This document shows positions 41,144 through 50,363 of a stretch of DNA of 64,000 bases, piece by piece. The stretch is from contig JAKSDA010000044.1 of the NCBI GenBank assembly GCA_022360315.1, positions 1 to 64,000 on the forward strand, written 5' to 3'. A program made the position numbers and the translations under genes. Numbering within the stretch: position 1 is the first letter of the stretch; every line of letters starts with the position of its first letter. This DNA comes from Pseudomonadota bacterium (GTDB taxonomy: Bacteria; Myxococcota_A; Polyangia; Haliangiales; Haliangiaceae). The notes under the pieces were generated by a model, which saw only the letters and a list, made by a program, of their open reading frames with translations, searched no databases and was not told the DNA's origin.

Positions 41144-42555
41144 ACCGCAATACACATGCCGGCAAAAAAGGCCCGCTATGGGTCGCTGTGGCGAGTCTTT
41201 TCGGGATGTCCTCATTCGGTTGCGGCGGCAATACCCCGGTCTCCCCACCGAACAGGCCAATCGCGACCACGCCGGTCGCGACCTCGCCAGTGGATGCTCC
41301 GGAGCCGACCCCGGTCACCGCCCCGCTCATCGAGGCGCGCGGCCACGGCACAGACAGCGAACAAGCGTATGCCGCTGCCCTGGTCAGCCTGGAAAAAACC
41401 CTTTACGACTCCGACGCCTGGGCCGAGGTACTCGAGGTCCCGGTATTCGATGCCGAGCGCGACTCGATAAAGCGAGACCAGGGCAGCAGCGACGCTCAGG
41501 TGGTTCTTGGCCTGAGCGCAGAGCGGGTCGCCGAAGTGCTCGCTGCAGTCGAACAGAGCCCCTGGCAGCCATCCGTGCCCGGGCCTCTGGCCGACACGGT
41601 CGAACGAGCAGCCCGGCTCCAGTTTGCCGGCTTTTTGTGCCAACGCCGGCGCGACCTGCTCGACATACCGCCGCCAAACCCGTGCACATCGCCCGATGTC
41701 GACGCCATACCCGGCGAACTGCAAAAACTGGCCGAGGCTGTACGAGTGCGCTTGCACTATGTCGACGGCGTGCCCCTGGCCAGCGACGGTCGCCCACTGC
41801 GCCCCCTGGTGGTCATCGCCGAACACCGTTTGTCCGGGCACGGTGGGTCCGCCGCGTGGCAGCCGCTGCGCGGCCTGCCCTTTTTGGCCTCACCGGACCA
41901 GGCCAGCGCAGTGCTGCAAGCGGAAACACTGATCTCGGACGACACGGGCGTGGTGCGCTTCGAGGTACAAGCCGATGCAGCGTGGCCCGATGGGTTGACC
42001 GTGGCAGTGAATCGCCGCCAGCTGCTCGGTCCGCTCGCCTCGCTGTGGCCCGAAACTGCGCTCAGCGCACCCGGTCGCCAGGTCAGAGGCGGCGCGCTCG
42101 GGCTCGATCGGTGGAGTCTGGTCACGACCGAGCGGGTGGGCGGGAAAATCGCCAACAAACCGGTCTTTGCCGGCAAGTTGGCCGACATCCTCACCGCGCG
42201 CGGCGCGGAAAAGCGGCTCACCATACCGGCCGACCTGGCCCGCAAACTGGCCAGCGCATCACCCGAAGCACTGGCCGGTAACCTGCCCGAACTGGCCGAT
42301 GCCTGGCAAGGACAGGTCGATGTGTTGATCGTGGCCGACATCGACAGCGACTATGCCAGCCGGGCCGGCACCCACCGACGGTGGTACGAAGCGAGCGGTC
42401 GGGTCAAAACGTTCGATGTGTGGACCGGCAAAGAGCTGAGCACATACGAGGACACAGTCACCGCCTCGGGGATCGGCGAAAGCCGGGCCGACCGCGCAGC
42501 TCGCATCCGACTGGCCGACGCATTGGCGGCCCGATTGCTCGCTGCCAGACCGTGA
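41140..42555 (+). CDS. Lipoprotein, LPP20-like ends
   Basis: 471 aa. The signal peptide is of lipoprotein type (PLWVAVASLFGMSSFGC), followed by a Pro/Thr-rich linker (APEPTPVTAPLIEARGHGTD). Two stretches, ARGHGTDSEQAYAAALVSLE near the N-terminus and RADRAARIRLADALAARL at the C-terminus, resemble LPP20-type repeats that sit in periplasmic assemblies. The middle contains beta-rich sequence (VVIAEHRLSGHGGSAAW). Function unknown; translationally coupled to the upstream membrane protein. Confidence 0.78.
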   Translation: MNRNTHAGKKGPLWVAVASLFGMSSFGCGGNTPVSPPNRPIATTPVATSPVDAPEPTPVTAPLIEARGHGTDSEQAYAAALVSLEKTLYDSDAWAEVLEVPVFDAERDSIKRDQGSSDAQVVLGLSAERVAEVLAAVEQSPWQPSVPGPLADTVERAARLQFAGFLCQRRRDLLDIPPPNPCTSPDVDAIPGELQKLAEAVRVRLHYVDGVPLASDGRPLRPLVVIAEHRLSGHGGSAAWQPLRGLPFLASPDQASAVLQAETLISDDTGVVRFEVQADAAWPDGLTVAVNRRQLLGPLASLWPETALSAPGRQVRGGALGLDRWSLVTTERVGGKIANKPVFAGKLADILTARGAEKRLTIPADLARKLASASPEALAGNLPELADAWQGQVDVLIVADIDSDYASRAGTHRRWYEASGRVKTFDVWTGKELSTYEDTVTASGIGESRADRAARIRLADALAARLLAARP

Positions 42556-42606
42556 GCGCAGCGCTCACATCAGTACTGGGCACGATGGCCAGCGGAGCTT
42601 GACGCC

Positions 42607-43962
42607 ATGGATGTCGGGTATGTCGTCATCGGCGCCGGAATGGCCGGCCTGGCAACCGCTCGAGCGCTGGCCGACGCCGGCCGAGACGCGGTGGTCGTCG
42701 AGGCGCGAGGGCGCATCGGCGGCCGCGTGTACACCCCCCGTATCGACCGCGATTCTGGCCGTATTTCGACAATTGGTGCCGACCCGATGTGGGCCGACGG
42801 CGCTGGTCAGACTCCGGTCGACCTCGGCGCATCGTGGATTCACGGCATCACCGGCAACCCCATCGCCGAGCTGGCCCGGCAATACAGTATCGCGACCGCG
42901 CCCGGCAAAAACCGCGAGCCGACCTTTATCGGGCCAGACGGCGCCCGGCTGCCGCGGAAAAAACTGGTAGGCACGCTCGATCGCACGCTCGATCGCGCCG
43001 CCACCCTGGCCTGGGCTGAACCGAGTGATCTATCGCTGAGCGACGCCATCGCCCGAGTGCGCAAAACCCGCGACCATCGCAAAGGCGCGGCTCTCGATCT
43101 CGGCCTTTCCTGGCTCTCTCTGATCATGGGCACTGATATCGACACTCTGTCGGCCCGTCACTGGGATCAGGACGACGAGCTCGGCGGCGGTGATGTCGTG
43201 TTTCCGGGCGGCTATGACCACATACCGCGGGCTCTCGTCAATGATCTGGATATTTGGCTCGACAGCCCGGTCACGGAAATCGCCCGCGACGGCGAGCATG
43301 TCCGCATCACGACCGATTCACGGACGGTCAGTGCCGATGCGGTGATCGTCACCGTGCCGCTCGGCGTGCTCAAGGCCCGAACCATCAGCTTTGTGCCCGA
43401 CCTGCCCGACAAAAAATGGGCGGCAGTGGATCGCCTGGGCGTTGGCCTCTTGAACAAGATCGCGCTGGTATTTGCCGAGCGGTTCTGGCCGCGTCAGCTC
43501 GAGCAGGTGGTGGTCGCACCACAGCGCGAGCCCGACATAACCGGCTTTAGCTGCGTGCAGACCACGGAGCATCCGGTCCTTTTGGCCTGGCTCGCCGGTC
43601 GCACGGCTCGCCTGCTCGAGGCGCGCAGCGACAGCGAACTGGCCGATATGGCCATTCACACCGTGTCGCGCACACTCGGGCGTCCGGCCCCGGATCCGGC
43701 CGGCGTACTGGTCAGCCGGTGGGCCAGCGATCCCCACAGTATGGGCTCGTACAGCTACATTCCGGTGGGCGCAACCGGCCGCGAATACGACCATCTCGCC
43801 GAGCCGATCCGGCCCTGGCTCTACTTTGCCGGCGAAGCGTGCCATCGCGCCCATCCGGGCACCGTGCACGGCGCATATCTGTCGGGCCAAGAGGCCGCGG
43901 CTGCCGCCATGGCCGATGAACCCGATCGACCGGGCTACACCATATCACCTCGTTTGACCTGA
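42607..43962 (+). CDS. Flavin amine oxidase (monoamine/polyamine oxidase-like)
   Basis: 451 aa. FAD binding is shown by VIGAGMAGLATARALADAGR, VVEARGRIGGRVYTPR, and DLGASWIHGITGNPIAEL, typical of polyamine oxidases/LSD1. The C-terminal FAD segment is WLYFAGEACHRAHPGTVHGA, and DAVIVTVPLGVLKARTISFV is another family strand. No signal peptide. The substrate is probably an amine or amino acid. The 3' end overlaps the convergent hpf gene by 28 bases. Confidence 0.92.
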   Translation: MDVGYVVIGAGMAGLATARALADAGRDAVVVEARGRIGGRVYTPRIDRDSGRISTIGADPMWADGAGQTPVDLGASWIHGITGNPIAELARQYSIATAPGKNREPTFIGPDGARLPRKKLVGTLDRTLDRAATLAWAEPSDLSLSDAIARVRKTRDHRKGAALDLGLSWLSLIMGTDIDTLSARHWDQDDELGGGDVVFPGGYDHIPRALVNDLDIWLDSPVTEIARDGEHVRITTDSRTVSADAVIVTVPLGVLKARTISFVPDLPDKKWAAVDRLGVGLLNKIALVFAERFWPRQLEQVVVAPQREPDITGFSCVQTTEHPVLLAWLAGRTARLLEARSDSELADMAIHTVSRTLGRPAPDPAGVLVSRWASDPHSMGSYSYIPVGATGREYDHLAEPIRPWLYFAGEACHRAHPGTVHGAYLSGQEAAAAAMADEPDRPGYTISPRLT

Positions 43963-44285
43963 TCGCGCAGCCGACCCACGTACTCCTGTAACTCGCGCCG
44001 GGCAGCGCGAAATGCGTCGCGCAGGGCGACATACACATCGCCGTGGCCGGGCTCGCCTCCGCCCTGATGAGCGACCACGAGCTCGCTACCGGGCACGGTC
44101 ACGTCGATGCGAATATGGTACTCGGCGCCGGTTTTGTGGTGTTTGTGCGGACACTCAACCATCACGCGACAGCGCTGAATGCGGCTGTAATACTGGCCGA
44201 GCTTGGCGACTTTTTCACGGATAGCCGACTCGATGGCAGGGGATGGTTCCATATCGCGAAAAGTGACCTGAAGCGGTACTGACAC
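43935..44285 (-). CDS. hpf: Ribosome hibernation-promoting factor
   Basis: 116 aa from GTG 44285, preceded by AAGGAG. The protein follows the HPF/YfiA fold: LQVTFRDMEPSPAIESAIRE, KLGQYYSRIQRCRVMVECPH, YHIRIDVTVPGSELVVAHQ and VYVALRDAFRAARRELQEYV. It is of short type, without the C-terminal dimerisation domain of long HPF. It binds the decoding region of resting 30S subunits. Longer upstream readings have no homologous look. Downstream it overlaps the amine oxidase gene on the other strand. Confidence 0.9.
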   Translation of the reverse strand: MSVPLQVTFRDMEPSPAIESAIREKVAKLGQYYSRIQRCRVMVECPHKHHKTGAEYHIRIDVTVPGSELVVAHQGGGEPGHGDVYVALRDAFRAARRELQEYVGRLRDQVKRGDMV

Positions 44286-44723
44286 AACGTGCTCCTTTCT
44301 TCGACAGAGGTGAGTGAATAGGTCGACAAGGTCGACAAGTCCGACCGCGACGATCGACAGGCAAGTAGACATCTGGTCAATCAGGCATGTCCGGTTATGT
44401 AGCACTGTGTGTGCCAGACGAGTGGACCCCGGCATTCCTGCCTCAGGCCGCGCCAGGCCCCCAATGACGCGCATGGTTTGCCGGCTCGACCGTGTTCGCG
44501 CACAGTTTGCGGACTTCTTCCCCGCGACAGGCATGTGCACCGGACAGCTGACCCGTGATTCGCCATCGCCGGACGCGGCGATCGCGCAACCCTCGAACGA
44601 CTTGCCGGTTGCGCGCATCTCTTGCAGTCCCGCCCGACTCACCGGGTATTCTCTTTGCACAGTGCCAGATGAGGCTATGATCCGTCCGGTCTCGTGGCCC
44701 GGAGATTGTAAATAGGAGCCAGT
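44286..44723. other. Intergenic region between hpf and the ABC operon
   Basis: 438 bases with no convincing gene. GGTCGACAA is repeated in tandem near 44323-44340. Divergent promoters for hpf and the ABC operon should lie here. Confidence 0.4.
44655..44681 (+). promoter_or_regulatory. Candidate promoter of the ABC operon
   Basis: TTGCAC (44655-44660), a 15-base spacer and TATGAT (44676-44681) resemble sigma-70 boxes with a short spacer, 43 bases before the GTG of the ATPase gene. Confidence 0.35.
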
Positions 44724-45428
44724 GTGTCAGCCATACTCGAAGCGCGAGCCATCACCAAGATCTACCGTATGGGCGAAGTCGACGTGCACGCTCTGCGGGG
44801 CGTTGACGCTTCTCTGTACGAAAGCGAGTTCATGGTTCTACTGGGTGCGTCGGGGAGCGGCAAGTCGACCTTGCTCAACATCATGGGCGGCCTCGATGTG
44901 CCGACCATGGGTCGGGTGTTCTACGGCGACATGGAACTCACTGACGCCGACGAGGACGAGCTCACCGAATTTCGCCGCCAGAGTGTCGGGTTTGTCTTTC
45001 AGTTCTACAACCTCATTCCCAGCCTCACCGCGCGCGAAAATGTCGCCCTGGTCACCGAGATCGCCGACGATCCTCTCGAGCCGGCAGAAGCGCTCGATCT
45101 GGTCGGCCTCGGCGAGCGGCTCGACCACTTTCCAGCCCAGCTATCGGGCGGCGAGCAGCAGCGGGTGGCCATCGCCCGCGCCGTGGCCAAACGCCCGGCG
45201 GTGTTGCTGTGCGACGAGCCCACCGGTGCACTCGACTTCAAAACCGGTATCCTGGTACTCGAAGTGATCGCGCGGGTCAATCGAGAGCTGGGCACCACCA
45301 CAGCGGTGATCACACACAACGCGCCCATCGCCAGCATCGCCGATCGGGTCATCACCCTGGCCGACGGGCAGGTGCACAGCGAGGTGCACAATGAGAGCAA
45401 GGCCCAACCCGAGGAACTGCGCTGGTAG
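44724..45428 (+). CDS. ABC transporter ATP-binding protein, MacB/LolD-like
   Basis: 234 aa from GTG 44724 with an AGGAG site. Walker A is [14 protein letters not shown], the signature [16 protein letters not shown] and Walker [13 protein letters not shown]. The Q-loop [18 protein letters not shown] and [20 protein letters not shown] are typical of the MacB/LolD family. It energises the FtsX-type permease encoded 20 bases downstream. The third gene is an HlyD-type adaptor, so the three form a tripartite efflux or lipoprotein-type export system. Confidence 0.95.
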   Translation: MSAILEARAITKIYRMGEVDVHALRGVDASLYESEFMVLLGASGSGKSTLLNIMGGLDVPTMGRVFYGDMELTDADEDELTEFRRQSVGFVFQFYNLIPSLTARENVALVTEIADDPLEPAEALDLVGLGERLDHFPAQLSGGEQQRVAIARAVAKRPAVLLCDEPTGALDFKTGILVLEVIARVNRELGTTTAVITHNAPIASIADRVITLADGQVHSEVHNESKAQPEELRW

Positions 45429-45448
45429 GCAATCCGGATGAGTGATCT

Positions 45449-47815
45449 GTGTTGAGTGCAATCGACAAAAAACTGATGCGCGATGTGGTCCGCCTCAAGG
45501 GACAGGTCTTGACCATCGCCCTGGTCGTGGCGGCCGGCATCGCCAGTTATGTGACCATGCGCAGCACGTGGTCGTCGCTCGAGACCTCGCGCAGCAGCTA
45601 TTACGCGCGATACCGCTTTGCCGATGTGTTTGCCACCCTGAAGCGGGCGCCCGACTCGATCGCCCACCGCATCGCCGACATTCCCGGGGTCGCGGTGGTC
45701 TACCCGCGCATCGTGCGAGACGTCATGCTGCCGATCGAGGGCATGCCCGAGCCGGCCACCGGGCGCCTCATTTCGATTCCGGCCGGCCGGGACATTCCGC
45801 TCAATGGACTGTATCTGCGCTCGGGCCGCATGCCCGAACCGAGACAGGATGACGAGGTACTGGTCATCGAGTCGTTTGCCAAGGCACACAACCTCCATCC
45901 CGGCGACCGCATTCCAGCTGTGATCAACGGCAAATGGCGCGACCTTCTCATCGTCGGCATCGCCCTGTCTCCGGAATATGTATTTCCGGCGTCGCTCGGC
46001 GACTTTGCCCCCGACGACCGCAGATTGGCCATCATGTGGATGGATCGCGATGTACTCGGCCCGGCCTTTCAGATGGAGGGCGCGTTTAACGATATCTCGC
46101 TGCACCTGCAGCCAGGCGTATCCGGACAAGAAGTACTCGGCGCGGTCGACCGGATTCTCGAGCCCTATGGCGGGCTCGGTGCTGTCACCAGCGAAAAGCA
46201 AGTATCCAATTTCATATTAAACGGTGAGCTCAGCCAGCTCGAGCAGTTTGCCACCGTGTTCCCGTTCATCTTTTTGAGCGTGGCGGCGTTTCTGCTCAAT
46301 GTCGTGCTCTCGCGCCTGATCAACTTGCAGCGCCAGCAGATTGCAGTGCTCAAGGCACTCGGTTATTCCAACCGCCAGATCGGCCTGCACTATCTACAGC
46401 TGGTCTCGATCATTGTCGTACTCGGCGCCCTTTGCGGCATTGCCGTGGGCGCATGGCTGGGCAGTGGCATGACCAACATGTACGGGCAGTGGTTTCGCTT
46501 TCCGGCGCAGGATTATCGTCTCGATTTCTCGGTTGCTGCGGTGAGCGTGATGGTGAGCCTGGTGGCCGGATTTGCCGGCGCGCTTCTCGCTGTGCGCAAT
46601 GTCGTTCGCCTGCCCCCTGCCGAGGCCATGCGACCGCCGGCCCCGGCCAGTTATCGGGTCTCATTGCTCGATCGCCTGGGCCTCGGTCGGGTGCTCGGCC
46701 AGGCGGCCATGATGATCGTGCGCGAACTGCGCCGCCGGCCGCTGCGCACCATCTTTTCATCGCTGGGCATCGCCGCAGCCGTGGGCATTCTGGTCGTCGG
46801 CCGGTTTGGCTACGACTCGTTCGAGTCTCTCATCAATACGATTCTGCACGAAGAACAGCGCGCCGACGTCACTGTGGCGTTCTTCGAGCCGATCCCGGCC
46901 AGTGCAGCGCGCGAGATCGTCCATCTACCCGGGGTTCTCGACTCCGAAGGCGGGCGTGCGATCCCGGTGCGCTTTCGGTCCGGACACCGATACCGGGACA
47001 GTACGATCATTGCACTGGCCGACCAGCCCGAGCTGCGCCGGGTTGTCAACCGCGACGCCCGCCAGGTAGAGATCCCGGCAGATGGCCTGGCCATCAGCCG
47101 CAAACTCGGCGAGATCCTGGGCGTCGGGGTGGGCGATTCGATCGACATCGAGATCCGCGAGGGCAACCGCGGAACACGCAGGTTTGCAGTGGCCACGCTG
47201 GTCGACGACGCCTTTGGCCTGCAGGGGTATATGCGAATGACCAGCCTGCACCGGGTCATGGGCCAGGAATCCGCCGTCTCGATGGTGTATTTGCGGGTCG
47301 ACCCGGCCTGGCTCGACGAGATTCACCGCCGGCTCAAGGAGATGCCCGAGGTCGCCGGGGTCACCCGTATGGACAGCATCGTCAAGCGCATGCGCGATCA
47401 GATGGGCCAGAGCATGCTGATGATGACGATCATCCTCACTCTCTTCGGCTCGACCATCGCCATTGGCGTGGTGTACAACAACGCTCGGGTGGCCCTGTCC
47501 ATGCGCAGCCGCGATCTGGCCAGCCTGCGCGTACTCGGCTTCACCCGCCGCGAGATCTCGGCAGTCTTGCTCGGCGAGCTGGCCGTGCAGATTCTGGCCG
47601 CTTTGCCCATCGGCCTCTTGCTCGGCACCTATTGGGCCCACGCCGTCATGGAATCGGTCGATCCCGAGGTCTACCGCATGCCCATCGTGATCTCGACTCA
47701 GACCTACGCCTTTGCGGTCGCAGTGACCGTGGTGTCGGGAATCGTCAGTGCGCTTTTGGTCCGGCGCAAGCTCGACCATCTCGATCTCATTGCAGTCCTC
47801 AAGACCAGGGAGTAA
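45449..47815 (+). CDS. FtsX-family ABC permease
   Basis: 788 aa from GTG 45449. A first membrane segment (VLTIALVVAAGIASYVTM) precedes a large periplasmic domain, then a cluster of three membrane helices (FPFIFLSVAAFLLNVVLSRL, LVSIIVVLGALCGIAVGAWL, AVSVMVSLVAGFAGALLAV). The pattern then repeats: FSSLGIAAAVGILVVG, a second periplasmic domain, and helices near MLMMTIILTLFGSTIAIGVV, LGELAVQILAALPIGLLLG and AVAVTVVSGIVSALLV. This duplicated MacB-like layout matches DUF214/FtsX permeases. It works with the adjacent ATPase and adaptor; the substrate is unknown. Confidence 0.93.
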   Translation: MLSAIDKKLMRDVVRLKGQVLTIALVVAAGIASYVTMRSTWSSLETSRSSYYARYRFADVFATLKRAPDSIAHRIADIPGVAVVYPRIVRDVMLPIEGMPEPATGRLISIPAGRDIPLNGLYLRSGRMPEPRQDDEVLVIESFAKAHNLHPGDRIPAVINGKWRDLLIVGIALSPEYVFPASLGDFAPDDRRLAIMWMDRDVLGPAFQMEGAFNDISLHLQPGVSGQEVLGAVDRILEPYGGLGAVTSEKQVSNFILNGELSQLEQFATVFPFIFLSVAAFLLNVVLSRLINLQRQQIAVLKALGYSNRQIGLHYLQLVSIIVVLGALCGIAVGAWLGSGMTNMYGQWFRFPAQDYRLDFSVAAVSVMVSLVAGFAGALLAVRNVVRLPPAEAMRPPAPASYRVSLLDRLGLGRVLGQAAMMIVRELRRRPLRTIFSSLGIAAAVGILVVGRFGYDSFESLINTILHEEQRADVTVAFFEPIPASAAREIVHLPGVLDSEGGRAIPVRFRSGHRYRDSTIIALADQPELRRVVNRDARQVEIPADGLAISRKLGEILGVGVGDSIDIEIREGNRGTRRFAVATLVDDAFGLQGYMRMTSLHRVMGQESAVSMVYLRVDPAWLDEIHRRLKEMPEVAGVTRMDSIVKRMRDQMGQSMLMMTIILTLFGSTIAIGVVYNNARVALSMRSRDLASLRVLGFTRREISAVLLGELAVQILAALPIGLLLGTYWAHAVMESVDPEVYRMPIVISTQTYAFAVAVTVVSGIVSALLVRRKLDHLDLIAVLKTRE

Positions 47816-47819
47816 CCCC

Positions 47820-49109
47820 GTGTCCGAAACAGCCCACCGTCGTCTGCTCACTGCGGACAACCCTGCCAAACCGTCAGCGCGGCGGCAAAGCCGCAAAAAC
47901 CGCCGTACTGCCGTCAAATGGCTCAAGCGGGTCGTCCTCACCGCTGCCGCAGGCGGTCTGGCCGCCTCCAGCGTGGTCGCGTTCTTGCCCAAGCCAATCC
48001 CGGTGGACCTGACCGCTGCCACGCGCGGCCGCATGACCGTCACTGTCGACGAAGACGGCAAGACCCGGGTCAAAGACCGTTACATCGTATCGGCGCCGCT
48101 GTCCGGCAACATTCCCAGGCTGGGTCTTCTGCCCGGCGATTCGGTTGCCGAGAGCCAGATTTTGACCCGTATTGTCCCGGTCACGCCGCCGCTTCTCGAC
48201 GCCCGCACGCGCGCCGAAGCCAGAGCCCGCCTGGCTTCGGCACAGGCCAGCCGACGCCAGGCGTTGAGCCTGGTCGAACGGGTGCGCGCACTGCACCAGC
48301 AGGCCCAGCGCGAAGTCGCCCGGCAGCGACCGCTGGCCGCGCGCGGTGCGGTATCCGAATCCATTGCCGAGCGTGCCGAGTACGAACTGCGCGCCACCAC
48401 CGAGGATCTTCGCTCGGCCGAGTTCGGGGTCAAAGTGGCCAACCAGGAAGTCGCCTCGGCCCGTGCTGCGCTCGGCCTGCTCGAACAGGGAACAACCGCT
48501 GGCGAGCCCCATCTCGAGCTGCCGTCGCCGACCTCGGGCCAGGTCCTGCGGGTATTTCGCCAGGACGAGGGTCTGGTGCAAGCTGCAACCCGGATCATTG
48601 AACTCGGTGATCCGGCCAGTCTCGAGGTGGTTGCCGATGTCCTCACCCGCGACGCGGTCCAGATCCGCCCGGGGGCACCGGTCGCGATCGTGCGCTGGGG
48701 CGGAGATTCGAGCATCCGGGGCCATGTCCGCCGCGTCGAGCCGTCCGCATTCACCCGCATTTCTGCGCTGGGTGTCGAGGAGCAGCGAGTCAACGTGATC
48801 GTCGATATCGACGATCCGCGCGAGCAATGGTCGGCACTCGGAGACGGCTATCGAGTCGAGGTCGCTATTGAAGTATGGAACAGCGACGATGTCCTGTCGG
48901 TCCCGGCCAGTTCGGTCTTTCGCCAGGGCGACCGCTGGGCGGTCTACCGCGTCGACAACGCCATGACCCATCTCACCCCGGTGAAAATCGGCCGGCGCAA
49001 CGAACGCCGCGTGCAGATCGTCGAAGGCCTGGATAGCGGCACCCAGGTCGTTCTACATCCCAGCGATCAAGTCACCCACGGCGTCGAGGTCATCTCACGC
49101 GGTCCGTGA
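47820..49109 (+). CDS. HlyD-family periplasmic adaptor
   Basis: 429 aa from GTG 47820, five bases after the permease stop. A single N-terminal membrane helix (VVLTAAAGGLAASSVVAFL) anchors it. The periplasmic part has a barrel-sandwich/lipoyl half (YIVSAPLSGNIPRLGL), a helical hairpin (ARARLASAQASRRQALSLVE, AEYELRATTEDLRSAEFGVK) and a second lipoyl half plus beta-barrel (LPSPTSGQVLRVFRQDEGL, PASLEVVADVLTRDAVQIRP). It connects an FtsX transporter to an outer-membrane channel, which is not encoded here. The 3' flank converges with the quinone oxidoreductase gene. Confidence 0.92.
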   Translation: MSETAHRRLLTADNPAKPSARRQSRKNRRTAVKWLKRVVLTAAAGGLAASSVVAFLPKPIPVDLTAATRGRMTVTVDEDGKTRVKDRYIVSAPLSGNIPRLGLLPGDSVAESQILTRIVPVTPPLLDARTRAEARARLASAQASRRQALSLVERVRALHQQAQREVARQRPLAARGAVSESIAERAEYELRATTEDLRSAEFGVKVANQEVASARAALGLLEQGTTAGEPHLELPSPTSGQVLRVFRQDEGLVQAATRIIELGDPASLEVVADVLTRDAVQIRPGAPVAIVRWGGDSSIRGHVRRVEPSAFTRISALGVEEQRVNVIVDIDDPREQWSALGDGYRVEVAIEVWNSDDVLSVPASSVFRQGDRWAVYRVDNAMTHLTPVKIGRRNERRVQIVEGLDSGTQVVLHPSDQVTHGVEVISRGP

Positions 49110-49172
49110 CCAGAGCGGACCAGGACGGCAACACAGCGGGATCCATTGTCGAACAAAAAGCTCGGTCATCGG

Positions 49173-50192
49173 TCAATCGGGGGTCAGCAGGACCTTGCCG
49201 AAGTTCTTGCGGTCCTGAATGAAGGCGTGCGCCTCGGCCGCCCTGGTGAACGGGAATGCAGTATCGACGACCGGATCCAGGACTCCCTGGTCGATGAGGC
49301 CGCAGACCTCGCCGAGCATGCTGCTGAGCTGATCCGCGAGATTCCAAAGGTGGCCGAGATTGACCCCGAACACGCCCCGGTTCTCATTCATGAGCGGGAT
49401 CGGCTTGAACGTCGGCAGTGACAAGAAACCGCGCAGCGCGGTGATGATGCTGCGAGACGTACTCGGCGCAAAACTCGAGATACCGAACAGGAACAGGCGG
49501 CCCATCGGGGTCAGCGATCGGTAGCTCTTCTTGAACGAGGTGCCGCCGACAGCGTCGATGACCAGATGCACGCCTTGCCCGTCGGTGAGCCGTGCGATCT
49601 CCTCCTCGAAATCGTTGCTGCGGTAGTCGATGCAGTGGTCGACGCCGGCCTCGCGCAGCCGCTCGTGCTTGTCCGGGCTCGCCGTTCCGTAGATCTCGGC
49701 ACCGCGCCACCTGGCCAGCTGCACTGCGGCCTGCCCCACCCCGCCGCCGGCCGCGTGGATCAAGATGCGCTCGCCCTCGGCCAGGTTGCCCAGCTTGATC
49801 AGCATCAACCACGCAGTGAGGTAGTTGACCGGCACTGCCGCAGCCTTCTCAAAGCTGATGGCGTCGCTGATCGGAATCACCTGCACCTCGGGTACGGCAA
49901 CGACGTCGCTGTAGCCGCCAAACCGGGTCATCCCGATGACCCGCTGACCGATGCCGAGGCCGGTCACGCCCCTGCCGAGCCCTTCGACCACGCCCGAGAT
50001 CTCGTAACCGACCACTGCCGGAAGCCTGGGAGCATCCGGGTACAGGCCCATTCGGGCCAGGATATCGGCGAAGTTGATCCCGCATGCCGAGACCCGGATG
50101 AGGACGTCACCCGCCCGCGCCGTCGGGTCCGGCGCTTCGCGAACTTCGAGGACATCGGGGCTACCCTTACGAGGAATCCACACCTGGCGCAT
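49173..50192 (-). CDS. Zinc-independent quinone oxidoreductase (MDR family)
   Basis: 339 aa from ATG 50192 (a longer reading to 50330 looks non-coding). The GroES-like half has KGSPDVLEVREAPDPTARAG, VSACGINFADILARMGLYPD and the GYEISGVVEGLGRG segment. The Rossmann half has IHAAGGGVGQAAVQLARWRG and VDHCIDYRSNDF. There is no catalytic or structural zinc cluster, so it fits the quinone oxidoreductase/VAT1-type branch that reduces quinones or enones with NADPH. It is a single gene on the minus strand. Confidence 0.92.
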   Translation of the reverse strand: MRQVWIPRKGSPDVLEVREAPDPTARAGDVLIRVSACGINFADILARMGLYPDAPRLPAVVGYEISGVVEGLGRGVTGLGIGQRVIGMTRFGGYSDVVAVPEVQVIPISDAISFEKAAAVPVNYLTAWLMLIKLGNLAEGERILIHAAGGGVGQAAVQLARWRGAEIYGTASPDKHERLREAGVDHCIDYRSNDFEEEIARLTDGQGVHLVIDAVGGTSFKKSYRSLTPMGRLFLFGISSFAPSTSRSIITALRGFLSLPTFKPIPLMNENRGVFGVNLGHLWNLADQLSSMLGEVCGLIDQGVLDPVVDTAFPFTRAAEAHAFIQDRKNFGKVLLTPD

Positions 50193-50363
50193 CGCCCCGA
50201 GCATACGCCATACAGTCTCACGTACACACGATCGCGCCGAAAAGGCTCCAACGTGATCGTGCGCGGCCCGACCGCTTCGCGCTCGGGCTAATGAGAGTCT
50301 CGAAGAATGGCGGGCACGATGGGTTGCCACAACGTGTGTGGACGCTTTATAGAGCGGACATTC

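Noticed and set aside
40953..42281. Plus-strand ORF of 442 codons
   Set aside because: It is a frame-shifted shadow of the 39974 and 41140 genes with Arg/Pro-rich composition.
46432..48012. Plus-strand ORF of 526 codons
   Set aside because: It is a shadow of the FtsX permease; the other frame has clear membrane helices.
47874..48971. Minus-strand ORF of 365 codons
   Set aside because: It is antisense to the HlyD adaptor, which has a membrane anchor and lipoyl motifs.
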